Assembly (NCBI GenBank): GCA_041797745.1
Contig: JBHBZU010000047.1
Span: forward strand, 62,001-126,000
Length of the DNA: 64,000 nt
Source: UBA3871 sp041797745
GTDB taxonomy: Bacteria > Bacillota > Clostridia > Peptostreptococcales > Anaerovoracaceae
Reading direction: 5' to 3'
Shown: piece by piece, positions 25,578-34,328 of the stretch
Position numbering within the stretch: position 1 is the stretch's first letter
Layout: every line of letters begins with the position of its first letter
Position numbers and translations under genes: made by a program
The notes under the pieces: model-generated
The model's database searches: none
The model's input: only the letters and a program-made list of their open reading frames with translations
Told to the model about the DNA's origin: nothing

Positions 25578-26969
25578 ATGTCAATTACAAAGGAAGCAAG
25601 ACAGGCTAAAGAGCAGGTAAAAGCACAGAACGTGTGTGAAGCAACTCATTTATTCGAGGGAGCCGGTGCAGTGGTAAAAAACGACTACGGCATTCGTGTT
25701 TCTGCTTCCCTAAAAGCAGATATTGAAAAGGCTATTCTTGTTGCCGAAGCAAATTTAAACTCTGTTGCAGGCTCCGATTCTAATTATGTAGTTCCAAACG
25801 TAGTTGCAAATGCAACAACAAGTTCAAAGTTTAATGGCACTGCTTCAACTTCAAATAAATATGTAATTTTACCCGGCTTTTGCGATGTGCATGTGCATTT
25901 TCGTGAGCCGGGCTTTTCATATAAGGAAACCATCGCTACAGGTAGTGTGGCGGCAGCAAGAGGCGGATATACAGCAGTCTGCACCATGCCTAATCTAAAG
26001 CCTGTTCCGGATAGCATAGAAAACTTAAAAAAGCAGCTTGATATCATTGAAAAGGATGCTTGCATAAAGGTTCTTCCTTATGGGGCAATCACTAAGGAAG
26101 AACAGGGAAAAGAGCTGGCAGATTTGGAAGAGATGGCAGAGAAAATTGTAGCCTTTTCGGATGACGGGAAAGGGGTTCAATCCGAAGAGTTGATGAGGCA
26201 GGCTATGCTTATTGCAAAGAGGCTTGGTAAGATTATTGTGGCTCACTGTGAAGACAACACGCTCCTTGAGGGAGGATATATTCACAAGGGTGAGTATGCA
26301 AAGGCACACGGGCATAAGGGGATATGCTCCGAAAGTGAATGGAAACCTATTGCAAGAGATATAAAGCTGGCGGAGGAAACAGGATGTGCCTATCATGTAT
26401 GCCATATCTCCACAAAGGAGAGCGTGCAGATTATTAGAGCTGCAAAGGCAAGGGGCGTAAATGTTACCTGCGAAACGGCACCGCATTATCTGATACTGGA
26501 TGACAGCAATTTGCAAGAGGACGGCAAGTTTAAGATGAATCCTCCTCTTAGGAGCAAAGAAGATAAGGAAGCGCTTATTGAGGGAATTTTGGACGGAACC
26601 ATTGATATGATTGCCACAGACCATGCCCCTCACAGTAAGGAAGAAAAAGCGAAAGGCTTGGCGGGTAGCGCTTTTGGGATTGTAGGCATAGAAACTGCCT
26701 TTCCGCTTCTTTACACGGAGTTTGTCAAAACAGGAATATTAACTATGGACAGGCTCATGGAACTACTGGTATTCAAACCGAGAAGCCGTTTCGGCATTCA
26801 TCAGGATGAGGACTTCTCACTTTGGAATTTAGAGGAAAGCTATGAAATAGACCCAAAGGAATTTCTTTCTAAAGGGAAAGCTACACCTTTTGAGAGATAC
26901 AAGGTTTTCGGAGGAAATCTCCTCACGGTTTGTGGTGAAAAGGTAGTTTATAAAGCAGGTGATAAGTGA
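25578..26969 (+). CDS. pyrC: Dihydroorotase
   Basis: 463 residues; closes carbamoyl-aspartate to dihydroorotate. The metal site is HVHFREPG (His105, His107), with further ligands in AHCEDNTLL, YHVCHISTKES, and the Asp of IATDHAPHS. The substrate loop MNPPLRSKED is intact. The first ~95 residues are unusual. In place of the normal beta-sandwich start (a short NGxxID-type strand set), they are Ala/Ser/Asn/Thr-rich (NVVANATTSSKFNGTASTSN). GAAAGGAAAAG precedes the ATG. First gene of pyrC-K-D-F-E-B-I, behind the PyrR attenuator. Confidence 0.95.
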   Translation: MSITKEARQAKEQVKAQNVCEATHLFEGAGAVVKNDYGIRVSASLKADIEKAILVAEANLNSVAGSDSNYVVPNVVANATTSSKFNGTASTSNKYVILPGFCDVHVHFREPGFSYKETIATGSVAAARGGYTAVCTMPNLKPVPDSIENLKKQLDIIEKDACIKVLPYGAITKEEQGKELADLEEMAEKIVAFSDDGKGVQSEELMRQAMLIAKRLGKIIVAHCEDNTLLEGGYIHKGEYAKAHGHKGICSESEWKPIARDIKLAEETGCAYHVCHISTKESVQIIRAAKARGVNVTCETAPHYLILDDSNLQEDGKFKMNPPLRSKEDKEALIEGILDGTIDMIATDHAPHSKEEKAKGLAGSAFGIVGIETAFPLLYTEFVKTGILTMDRLMELLVFKPRSRFGIHQDEDFSLWNLEESYEIDPKEFLSKGKATPFERYKVFGGNLLTVCGEKVVYKAGDK

Positions 26970-27712
26970 TGAAAGAAGTAAACTTTAAGATAAGAGAAAA
27001 TAGGGAATTGACAAAAGGGGTCTTCCGAATAAAGCTTGAGGGCGACATTTCGGATATATCAAAACCCGGACAGTTTGTAAATATAAGGCTCACAGGAAAG
27101 TTCCTCCGCAGACCTATTTCGGTATGCGACATAGAACCGAACCTGCTTACTATCATTTACAAAGTGGTTGGTGAGGGTACCGAGCAGATGAGCCAAATGG
27201 CAGCAGGAGAGGAGTTGGAAATCCTGACAGGTCTTGGTAATGGCTATGATTTAAGTACAGTAGGAAAAAAACCTGCCCTTATCGGTGGGGGTGCAGGCGT
27301 TCCACCAATGTATTATCTGGCAAAGCAGCTTATTGCAAAAGGAACGGCTCCAGAAAGTATTACGGTAATATTGGGATTTAATAAAAAGGAAGAAATCTTT
27401 TATGAAGAAGAGTTTAAAGCTTTAGGTGTAAGGGTGAAAGTCACTACGGTGGATGGAAGCCGGGGCAGCAAAGGTTTTGTTACGGATGTTCTTGCAAATA
27501 CAGATTTTACAGACTTTTGTGCTTGCGGGCCGGAACCAATGCTTAAAGCCATATGTAAAGAAACAAAAGAGTCAGGCCAACTCAGCTTTGAAGAAAGAAT
27601 GGGTTGCGGGTTTGGTGCTTGCATGGGTTGCAGCTGTAAAACCCTTACAGGAAATAAACGAATTTGTAAAGACGGTCCGGTACTCCGAAAAGAAGAAATT
27701 ATATGGGGCTAA
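26969..27712 (+). CDS. pyrK: Dihydroorotate dehydrogenase electron transfer subunit
   Basis: 247 residues. Binds FAD and a 2Fe-2S cluster and passes electrons from PyrD to NAD+. FAD-binding motifs RRPISVCDIE and IIYKVVGEGTEQM are followed by the NAD domain GGGAGVPPMYYLAK. The cluster ligands are in CGFGACMGCSCKT and, further on, ICKDGPV. A GTG lies one codon earlier, but the ATG at 26969 overlaps the pyrC stop as TGATG, the usual coupling arrangement, and is preferred. Confidence 0.94.
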   Translation: MKEVNFKIRENRELTKGVFRIKLEGDISDISKPGQFVNIRLTGKFLRRPISVCDIEPNLLTIIYKVVGEGTEQMSQMAAGEELEILTGLGNGYDLSTVGKKPALIGGGAGVPPMYYLAKQLIAKGTAPESITVILGFNKKEEIFYEEEFKALGVRVKVTTVDGSRGSKGFVTDVLANTDFTDFCACGPEPMLKAICKETKESGQLSFEERMGCGFGACMGCSCKTLTGNKRICKDGPVLRKEEIIWG

Positions 27713-27716
27713 AGAT

Positions 27717-28685
27717 ATGAATAAAGAAAAAGATAAAACAACATATAAAACGGGGAAAATTAACAACCGCCTGAATGTTGAACTATGTGGAATTGCCTTG
27801 GAAAACCCGATTATACCGGCATCGGGAACTTTCGGTTACGGCTATGAATTTGCGGAAATATACGATATCAACTGCCTGGGCACTTTCTCTTTTAAGGGAA
27901 CCACAAGAGAAGCCCGTTTCGGAAATCCGACTCCTAGGATTGCTGAATGCGAGGGCGGAATGTTAAATGCAGTAGGCTTGCAAAACCCGGGTGTTGATAA
28001 AGTAATAAGTGAAGAACTTCCCAAACTTAAACAGTGTTTCAGTAAACCTGTTATGGCAAATATAAGCGGATTTTCCGTAGAAGAATATGTGGAAGTTTGT
28101 AGAAAGCTGGATGAATGCGAGCAGGTGGGCTGGCTGGAGGTTAATATTTCCTGCCCCAATGTGCATGGCGGAGGCATGAGCTTCGGCACCACCGCAAAGG
28201 GTGCTGCTGAAGTGACAAAGGCTGTAAAGGAGGTTACCCAAAAACCGATTATAATGAAGCTCTCTCCAAATGTTACAGACATTGTAGAGATTGCCAAGGC
28301 CTGTGAGGACGCGGGTGCAGATGGACTAAGCCTTATCAATACATTGATGGGTATGAGAATAGAACTTAAAGGTCGAAAGCCTCTTTTGGCAAACACCACC
28401 GGCGGTATGTCGGGACCGGCTATCTTTCCTGTAGCTCTTAGAATGGTTTATCAGGTGGCGGGAGCCGTAAAACTTCCTGTGGTTGCTCTTGGCGGAGTCA
28501 GCAAAGCCGAGGATGTGCTGGAGATGATGATGGCGGGAGCTACAGCAGTACAGGTCGGAGCGGCGAACTTGGCGGACCCTTGGGCTTGCCCTAAGATTAT
28601 TGATAGCTTGCCGGAGGTAATGGATAGATACGGAATAAACAATTTGAAAGATATAGTGGGGGTAGCAAGGCACCATGAACTTTAA
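27717..28685 (+). CDS. pyrD: Dihydroorotate dehydrogenase, class 1B catalytic subunit
   Basis: 322 residues from the ATG at 27717, 4 bp after pyrK. The open frame continues further upstream inside pyrK, but that part is out-of-frame pyrK sequence and is excluded. FMN barrel motifs: NPIIPASGTFGYG, GTFSFKGTT, NAVGLQNPG, the class 1B active-site Cys in VNISCPNVHGGG, NTTGGMSGPAIFPVALRMVYQV and GGVSKAEDVLEMMMAGA. Pairing with pyrK identifies the NAD-dependent class 1B form. Confidence 0.95.
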   Translation: MNKEKDKTTYKTGKINNRLNVELCGIALENPIIPASGTFGYGYEFAEIYDINCLGTFSFKGTTREARFGNPTPRIAECEGGMLNAVGLQNPGVDKVISEELPKLKQCFSKPVMANISGFSVEEYVEVCRKLDECEQVGWLEVNISCPNVHGGGMSFGTTAKGAAEVTKAVKEVTQKPIIMKLSPNVTDIVEIAKACEDAGADGLSLINTLMGMRIELKGRKPLLANTTGGMSGPAIFPVALRMVYQVAGAVKLPVVALGGVSKAEDVLEMMMAGATAVQVGAANLADPWACPKIIDSLPEVMDRYGINNLKDIVGVARHHEL

Positions 28686-28742
28686 GTTTTGTGCCTATTA
28701 CGTGAGAACTGCCACATAGAATTATAAGGAGGAGATAACAAA

Positions 28743-29450
28743 ATGGGTAAGGATGTAATTGTAGCTTGCGATTTTGCAAGCGCAGAGCAAGTGTTTAACT
28801 TCTTGGACAATTTTGAGGGTAGAGATTTGCCGAAACCTTTCGTAAAGATTGGCATGGAACTTTATTATGCAGAGGGACCTGCCATTGTGCGAGAAATTAA
28901 AAAGAGAGGGCACAAGATTTTCTTGGACTTGAAACTCCATGACATTCCCAATACTGTGAAGAAAGCCATGGCTGTTCTTTCCGGATTGGATGTGGATATC
29001 TGCAATCTTCACGCGGCAGGAACCACAGCCATGATGGAAGCTGCCCTTGAGGGTCTTACAAGGGAAGACGGAACAAGACCATTGCTGATTGCTGTAACAC
29101 AGCTCACCAGCACAGATCAGGAGTCTATGGAGAGGGACCTGCTTATTGAAAAACCGATTGATGAAGTGGTAATGCATTATGCGAAAATTGCAAAGGAATC
29201 AGGACTTGACGGAGTAGTTTGTTCGCCAATGGAAGCGGGAAAGGTTCACGATACCTGCGGCAAAGAATTTTTAACAGTCACTCCCGGGGTCAGATTTGTT
29301 GAGGGAGACAAGGGAGATCAGAAGAGAGTAATGACACCTGAAGAGGCGAAGAAAATCGGTTCCGACTATATTGTTGTAGGAAGACCTGTTACTCAGGCGA
29401 CAGACCCTGTGGCAGCATACATGAGATGTGTAAAGGAGTTTGTAGGATAA
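28743..29450 (+). CDS. pyrF: Orotidine 5'-phosphate decarboxylase
   Basis: 235 residues; makes UMP from OMP. The catalytic Asp-Lys-x-x-Asp is in FLDLKLHDIPNTVKKAM. VCSPMEAGKV, TPGVRF and IVVGRPVTQATDPVAA form the phosphate-binding end of the barrel. AAGGAGGAG lies 9 bp ahead of the ATG. Fourth gene of the pyr operon. Confidence 0.95.
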   Translation: MGKDVIVACDFASAEQVFNFLDNFEGRDLPKPFVKIGMELYYAEGPAIVREIKKRGHKIFLDLKLHDIPNTVKKAMAVLSGLDVDICNLHAAGTTAMMEAALEGLTREDGTRPLLIAVTQLTSTDQESMERDLLIEKPIDEVVMHYAKIAKESGLDGVVCSPMEAGKVHDTCGKEFLTVTPGVRFVEGDKGDQKRVMTPEEAKKIGSDYIVVGRPVTQATDPVAAYMRCVKEFVG

Positions 29451-29617
29451 AGTCTGCTGAAAGGCTCTAAAGAAAGGGTGTAAGGGAAAAATTTATTGCA
29501 AAAGTAATCAATTCAAAAATAAAAACTTAACATACAAACAGTAAAGCTAAAATTAAAAAAATAAGGCAAGAGAAGTTTATAGCAGGTGGATTCAAAGAAT
29601 ATTTAAGAGGAGACAAA

Positions 29618-30259
29618 ATGGAACAACTGGAAAAGAAGATAGCAAAAGAATTGCTATCCATAGGAGCGGTTTTCTTCCGACCGGAAGATCCTTTCACTTG
29701 GGCAAGCGGTATAAAGAGTCCGGTTTATTGTGATAATAGACTGACTTTGACTGCGCCATCAGTCAGAGACGATGTGGAAAAGGGTTTGGTGGCGGTAATA
29801 AAAGAACATTATCCCGAAGCGGAGATACTGATGGGAACCTCTACTGCGGGTATTGCTCACGCTGCAATAGTCGGGCATATGATGAAGCTGCCGATGGGTT
29901 ATGTAAGAGGCGGCAACAAAGACCACGGAAGACAAAATCGAATAGAGGGAAAGCTGGAAAAGGGTCAAAAGGTGGTAGTCATTGAAGACCTGATTTCAAC
30001 AGGGGGAAGCGTTATCGAGACCGTTGAGGCATTGAGAGAAGCAGGAGCAGAGGTTTTGGGCGTAGCCAGTATCTTCACTTATGGCATGCAGAAAGGCTTG
30101 GACAGAATGGCTGAAGCTGATGTGAAGAACGTGTCACTTTCAAATTTTGACTGTATTGCAGAGGTGGCAGCGGAGGAAAAATACATAAAACCGGAAGATG
30201 TTGCCAGACTCATTGCATTTAGAAACAATCCAAGTGATGAAAGCTGGATAGAAAAATAA
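29618..30259 (+). CDS. pyrE: Orotate phosphoribosyltransferase
   Basis: 213 residues; joins orotate to PRPP. The PRPP-binding motif VVIEDLISTGGSVIE is present near residue 112, with GIKSPVYCDNR near the N-terminus and YVRGGNKDHGRQNRIEG as the catalytic loop. AGAGGAG precedes the ATG. The 167-bp gap after pyrF is A/T-rich, with no terminator or clear promoter, so read-through from pyrF is expected. Confidence 0.95.
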   Translation: MEQLEKKIAKELLSIGAVFFRPEDPFTWASGIKSPVYCDNRLTLTAPSVRDDVEKGLVAVIKEHYPEAEILMGTSTAGIAHAAIVGHMMKLPMGYVRGGNKDHGRQNRIEGKLEKGQKVVVIEDLISTGGSVIETVEALREAGAEVLGVASIFTYGMQKGLDRMAEADVKNVSLSNFDCIAEVAAEEKYIKPEDVARLIAFRNNPSDESWIEK

Positions 30260-30299
30260 ACCATTGGTAAATCATATAAGAAATATGGAGGAAAGAAAT

Positions 30300-31217
30300 A
30301 TGAGAAGTTTAATTAACATCCTGGACCTCTCTTTAGAGGAACTGGACGAGCTTATTATAACAGCATGCGACATTATTGAGCATCCGCACAAGTATAGTGA
30401 AAAGTGCCACGGGAAAACCCTCGCCACACTTTTCTTTGAGCCGTCTACAAGAACAAGACTGAGCTTTGAGGCAGCTATGCTGGAGCTGGGGGGCAATGTT
30501 TTGGGCTTTTCCGAAGCGGCAAGTTCGTCTGCGGCAAAGGGAGAGAGCGTAGCGGATACAGCACAGACAGTTAGCTGTTATTCCAACATTATCGCAATGC
30601 GTCATCCTAAAGAGGGAGCACCCTTCGTGGCGGCTCAAAGGGCGACGGTTCCTATTATCAATGCCGGCGACGGCGGACACAACCACCCGACACAAACGCT
30701 TACAGATCTTTTGACAATCAAGAGAGAAAAGGGGCATTTGGACAATCTGACCGTTGGTCTTTGCGGCGACCTTAAATTCGGAAGAACGGTTCATTCTCTT
30801 ATCACAGCGATGTCTCGCTATACGGGAATACGCTTTGTGCTTATTTCGCCGGAGGAACTCAAAGTGCCAAGCTACATAACTACGGATGTGTTGAAAAAGG
30901 ACAATATTCCGTATGAAGAAACTGCAAGCCTTGAGGACGCACTTCCAAAACTGGATGTATTATACATGACAAGAATACAGAAAGAAAGATTTTTCAATGA
31001 AGAGGATTATCTCCGCTTAAAAGACAGCTACATCTTGGACCCTGCAAAAATGGCATTGGCAAAGGACGACATGATTGTAATGCACCCACTGCCAAGAGTA
31101 AACGAAATAAGCGTTGAAGTAGACAGCGACCCAAGAGCCGCTTACTTTAGACAGGTTCTGAACGGCAAGTTTATCAGAATGGCGTTAATTCTTAAGTTAT
31201 TAGAGGAGGCGAAATAA
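30300..31217 (+). CDS. pyrB: Aspartate carbamoyltransferase catalytic subunit
   Basis: 305 residues from the ATG at 30300; GGAGG (30287-30291) is 8 bp away, so this start is favoured over an in-frame one at 30264. Carbamoyl phosphate binding: FFEPSTRTRLSFE. Other family motifs: SVADTAQTVSCYSNIIAMRHP, NAGDGGHNHPTQTLTDLLTI, the aspartate-loop region YMTRIQKERF and the C-terminal MHPLPRVNEI. Its stop codon shares a base with the pyrI start (TAATG), so the two subunits are translated together as in class B ATCases. Confidence 0.96.
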   Translation: MRSLINILDLSLEELDELIITACDIIEHPHKYSEKCHGKTLATLFFEPSTRTRLSFEAAMLELGGNVLGFSEAASSSAAKGESVADTAQTVSCYSNIIAMRHPKEGAPFVAAQRATVPIINAGDGGHNHPTQTLTDLLTIKREKGHLDNLTVGLCGDLKFGRTVHSLITAMSRYTGIRFVLISPEELKVPSYITTDVLKKDNIPYEETASLEDALPKLDVLYMTRIQKERFFNEEDYLRLKDSYILDPAKMALAKDDMIVMHPLPRVNEISVEVDSDPRAAYFRQVLNGKFIRMALILKLLEEAK

Positions 31218-31633
31218 TGAATATTGATTCCATAAAGAACGGTTATGTAATTGACCACATTACAGCAGGTTGCGGAATGCAGCTTTACAATTTGTTGGGA
31301 CTTGATGAACTGGATTGTACGGTAGCTATCATTAAAAATGTCAGCAGCAAGAGGATGGGAAAGAAAGACATCATTAAAATTGACGCAAACATCAGCGTGA
31401 ACTTGGATATCATCGGCTTCGTAGATCCGGGTGCCACAGTCAACTACATTAAGGACAGCAAGCTGATAGATAAGAAAAATCTTGCACTTCCAACAAAGCT
31501 CACGAATGTTCTAAAGTGTAAAAATCCTAGATGTATTACCTCCGTAGAGCAGGAGCTTCCGCATGTTTTCACTCTTACAGACAAGGAAAACAAGGTTTAC
31601 CGCTGTCTCTACTGCGAAACACAGGCAAAGTAA
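31217..31633 (+). CDS. pyrI: Aspartate carbamoyltransferase regulatory subunit
   Basis: 138 residues. The allosteric subunit that binds CTP/ATP and holds the catalytic trimers together. The N-terminal allosteric domain (IKNGYVIDHITAGCGMQLYNLL) and the C-terminal four-Cys zinc module (CKNPRC...YRCLYC) are complete. This enzyme-level feedback works alongside the operon's PyrR attenuator. Last gene of the pyr operon; a terminator follows. Confidence 0.95.
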   Translation: MNIDSIKNGYVIDHITAGCGMQLYNLLGLDELDCTVAIIKNVSSKRMGKKDIIKIDANISVNLDIIGFVDPGATVNYIKDSKLIDKKNLALPTKLTNVLKCKNPRCITSVEQELPHVFTLTDKENKVYRCLYCETQAK

Positions 31634-31657
31634 CCATTTCTCCAATCATAATAATAG

Positions 31658-31696
31658 AGGCTGCCCACCGAAAAAGGTGGGTGGCTTCGTTTTTGT
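31658..31696 (+). terminator. Terminator of the pyr operon
   Basis: GCCCACC (31663-31669) pairs with GGTGGGT (31676-31682), with an imperfect outer GAGGCT/GGCTTC stem, then GTTTTTGT. Confidence 0.75.
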
Positions 31697-31811
31697 CTTG
31701 TTTGTTTTGTTTTCTTTTGAAAAAGCTGTGCTTGAGACTGCAATTTTTGTAAGAACTTCTGAAAAATTGAATTTCAATGTTAAATAAAGCAAAGTTTTTC
31801 TAAATTCATCC

Positions 31812-31840
31812 TTGTATTCAATTATAAATCATGGTACTAT
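31812..31840 (+). promoter_or_regulatory. SigmaA promoter of metal ATPase operon
   Basis: TTGTAT (31812-31817), a 17-bp spacer, then TACTAT (31835-31840). The start site would fall at about 31847, directly against the first DtxR-like palindrome. Confidence 0.6.
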
Positions 31841-31848
31841 TTTAATAA

Positions 31849-31864
31849 GTTAGCATGGGCTAAC
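31849..31864. promoter_or_regulatory. DtxR/IdeR-like operator palindrome 1
   Basis: GTTAGC-ATGG-GCTAAC followed by CT. The half GGCTAACCT is very close to the known DtxR/IdeR half-site GCCTAACCTAA. Its position over the start site fits a metal-dependent repressor. Confidence 0.55.
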
Positions 31865-31907
31865 CTATTTTTAGCCGATATTTATTAAATACTAAAAGGG
31901 TAATTGT

Positions 31908-31970
31908 ATGAATATAAAGATACAAAATCATTTAGCATGGCTAAAAATTTTAATGCTTTTTTATAATTGA
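31908..31970 (+). CDS. Possible 20-residue leader peptide
   Basis: ATG (31908) follows an AAAAGGG ribosome site by 8 bp and opens a 20-codon frame (MNIKIQNHLAWLKILMLFYN) ending in TGA at 31968-31970, four bases before the ribosome site of the next gene. It overlaps the second palindrome. It could be a leader peptide or chance; the good ribosome site and the exact stop placement are the only support. Confidence 0.35.
   Translation: MNIKIQNHLAWLKILMLFYN
31931..31945. promoter_or_regulatory. DtxR-like operator palindrome 2
   Basis: TTTAGC-ATG-GCTAAA shares the TTAGCATG core with the palindrome 80 bp upstream. It lies in the leader, 44 bp before the first gene of the metal ATPase operon. Confidence 0.45.
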
Positions 31971-31988
31971 AACGGAGGACACAAGATT

Positions 31989-32195
31989 ATGGATAAGAAA
32001 TACTCATTGATTTTTGCAGCAGGAATGGCAGCCGCTAAAGTGCTTAAAAGCAATAACTTTAGAAAATGTGCTGTAAGAGGTACTGCGGAAATAATAAAAA
32101 CACATAACGAGATTAAAGAGTATGTTTTGAATGTAAAAGAGGAAGCACAAGATTTAGTTTACGATGAAACAAAGGCAGCTGTAGTTGAAGACTAA
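31989..32195 (+). CDS. Small protein preceding metal P-type ATPase, unknown function
   Basis: 68 residues. A short hydrophobic N-terminal part (YSLIFAAGMAAAKVL) is followed by a charged helical region (TAEIIKTHNEIKEYVLNVKEEAQDLVYDETKAA). GGAGG lies 10 bp ahead of the ATG. The stop is 2 bp before the ATPase start, so it is coupled to the transporter. Small proteins of this shape accompany P1-type ATPases in some Clostridia (possibly the DUF6110 group), but the family assignment is uncertain. No metal-binding Cys or His motif is seen. Confidence 0.65.
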   Translation: MDKKYSLIFAAGMAAAKVLKSNNFRKCAVRGTAEIIKTHNEIKEYVLNVKEEAQDLVYDETKAAVVED

Positions 32196-32197
32196 TT

Positions 32198-34279
32198 ATG
32201 ATTTACAAAACAGTTTATGATAAACCTGGCAGAATAAGAGTAAGATACGGTATTTATGCTTTTGATAAATATTCGGTTTCGGGAGTGTCGGATTATATAA
32301 AGCTTTTTGAATTTGTAAAAAGTGTTAATATCAGTCATGCAAACGGCTCTGTTTTAATTTATTATGAAGCAGATAGAAAAGAAGAACTGCTAAAGGTGCT
32401 TGATTCTTTAACCGGAGAGAAAATTCAACAACTGTCATTGCCCATAAATCACGAAATTGAAGAAAATAATAAAAAATTCAAAAATGATATTGCCATGGCG
32501 GTTATCAGAAGAGAAATTCTAAAATGGTTTATGCCCGTTCCTATTATGAGGGCTATTACAGCCCTAAAGGCTTATAGATATTTTATTAAGGCGATTAAAT
32601 CACTTTCAGAATGGAAATTGACAGTAGATACTCTTGATTTTGTTACTATAAGTGCAGCAATATTGAACGGAGATTACAGTACCGCAAATAATATAATGTT
32701 TTTGCTGGGTATATCGGATATGCTCGAAGAACATACGATGAAAAGTGCGAAACTGGAGCTTGCAAAATCCCTTGCTATTAACGTGGATTATGTCTGGGCT
32801 ATAGAAGATGGAGTTCAGGTTAAAAAGCCTCTTTCTGAATTGAAAAAAGGCGATGTGATAGTGGTGAATACCGGTAATGTGATACCTGTTGACGCTACGG
32901 TAGTTGACAGTGAAGCCTTTGTAAATCAGTCATCTATGACGGGAGAATCTAAGCCTGTTCGCAAATATAACGGACTTAGCGTTTATGCAGGGACGGTTGT
33001 AGAAGAGGGTAATTTGAAACTCAAAGTGACAGCGTTTGAGGGGCAGACGAGAATAAGCAAGATTCTTGATATGATAGAAAAATCTCAGGATTTGAAAGCA
33101 AGTCTGCATGTTAATGCACAAAGAAGAGCGGATATGATGGTACCTTTTTCTCTCCTTTCGTCAGCGGCATTGTACTTACTTACAGGAAATGTTGCAAGGG
33201 CTATGTCTATTTTGGTTGTAGACTACTCCTGCGCTATAAAAATGTCCACACCGATTTCTGTCATTTCAGCCATCAGGCAGGCAGCCGGAAAAAGCATTTT
33301 AGTTAAAGGCGGAAAGTTCCTTGAAAACTATGCAAATGCAGATACTCTTGTTCTTGATAAGACAGGAACCCTCACAAATGCAAAACCTAAACTTGCAAAA
33401 GTAGTGACGTTTTTTGATTATGAAGAAAATGAAGTATTGAAGATAGCGGCCTGTCTGGAAGAACATTTTCCACATCCTGTTGCAAGAAGCATAGTTGATG
33501 AGTCGGAAAGACGTAATATCATTCACGAAGAAGAGCATACAGAAGTTGAATATGTAGTTGCACATGGGATTTCCTCCAGACTTAATGGGGAAAAAGCCCT
33601 GATAGGCAGCAGACATTTTATAGAGGATGACGAAAAAATTTATCTTACCTGTGAGCAGGAGGATTATTTAAAAAACCATGCGGGCAGCTATTCAACGTTA
33701 TTTCTTGCACTTGACGATAAGATAGTAGGTATGTTTTTCATAGAAGATCCTGTTCGAGCCGACGCAAAGGAAACCATAGATAAGCTGAAAGAACAGGGCA
33801 TAAAAGATGTAATAATGATAACCGGTGATTCAGAGTCTTCGGCGAAAGATGTTTCCGAAAAATTAGGCATTACGAAGTATTATTCGCAGGTTTTGCCTGA
33901 CGAAAAATACAAAATAATAAAACAACTGAAAGAAGAGGGAAGAATAGTAGCCATGGTAGGCGACGGTATAAACGATTCTCCTGCACTTAGCGTTGCAGAT
34001 GTTTCCATATCCATGAAAGACGCTTCCGACATGGCTAAAGAAGTTGCCGACATTACTCTTCTTTCCTCAAATTTGAGCGAGCTTGTTACTTTAAGACTTT
34101 TGTCAAAGAAGCTTTTAAGCAGGATTAAAAATAACTACATGTTTATTGCAACTTTTAACAGCAGCTTAATCGCATTTGGTATAATGCAGGCAATCACGCC
34201 GAGCGCACTTTCTTTGCTTCACAATACTTCTACGCTTTTATTATGTGCGTCATCCACAACAAATCTTTTGAAAGAATAG
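32198..34279 (+). CDS. P1B-type metal-transporting ATPase with SCA in place of CPC
   Basis: 693 residues. An N-terminal HMA-like region without the usual CxxC (about 1-75) comes first. The A-domain with SMTGESKPV, the phosphorylation site DKTGTLTN (Asp387), HP of HPVARS, the hinge GDGINDSPAL and the final helices are all present, so it should be active. The metal-site motif in the sixth helix reads DYSCAIKMSTP (Cys345) rather than CPC or SPC. That places it in a less-studied branch and argues against the classic Cu or Zn/Cd pumps. The DtxR-like operators upstream suggest Fe or Mn. Direction is presumably export. Confidence 0.88.
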   Translation: MIYKTVYDKPGRIRVRYGIYAFDKYSVSGVSDYIKLFEFVKSVNISHANGSVLIYYEADRKEELLKVLDSLTGEKIQQLSLPINHEIEENNKKFKNDIAMAVIRREILKWFMPVPIMRAITALKAYRYFIKAIKSLSEWKLTVDTLDFVTISAAILNGDYSTANNIMFLLGISDMLEEHTMKSAKLELAKSLAINVDYVWAIEDGVQVKKPLSELKKGDVIVVNTGNVIPVDATVVDSEAFVNQSSMTGESKPVRKYNGLSVYAGTVVEEGNLKLKVTAFEGQTRISKILDMIEKSQDLKASLHVNAQRRADMMVPFSLLSSAALYLLTGNVARAMSILVVDYSCAIKMSTPISVISAIRQAAGKSILVKGGKFLENYANADTLVLDKTGTLTNAKPKLAKVVTFFDYEENEVLKIAACLEEHFPHPVARSIVDESERRNIIHEEEHTEVEYVVAHGISSRLNGEKALIGSRHFIEDDEKIYLTCEQEDYLKNHAGSYSTLFLALDDKIVGMFFIEDPVRADAKETIDKLKEQGIKDVIMITGDSESSAKDVSEKLGITKYYSQVLPDEKYKIIKQLKEEGRIVAMVGDGINDSPALSVADVSISMKDASDMAKEVADITLLSSNLSELVTLRLLSKKLLSRIKNNYMFIATFNSSLIAFGIMQAITPSALSLLHNTSTLLLCASSTTNLLKE

Positions 34280-34328
34280 ACTTGCTTGGATTAAGAAAAA
34301 TAAAAATTAAATAGAGGAAAGGTGAGCA

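Noticed and set aside
27453..27716. N-terminal extension of pyrD into pyrK
   Set aside because: It is pyrK read in another frame; the ATG at 27717 starts the normal PyrD sequence 4 bp after the pyrK stop.
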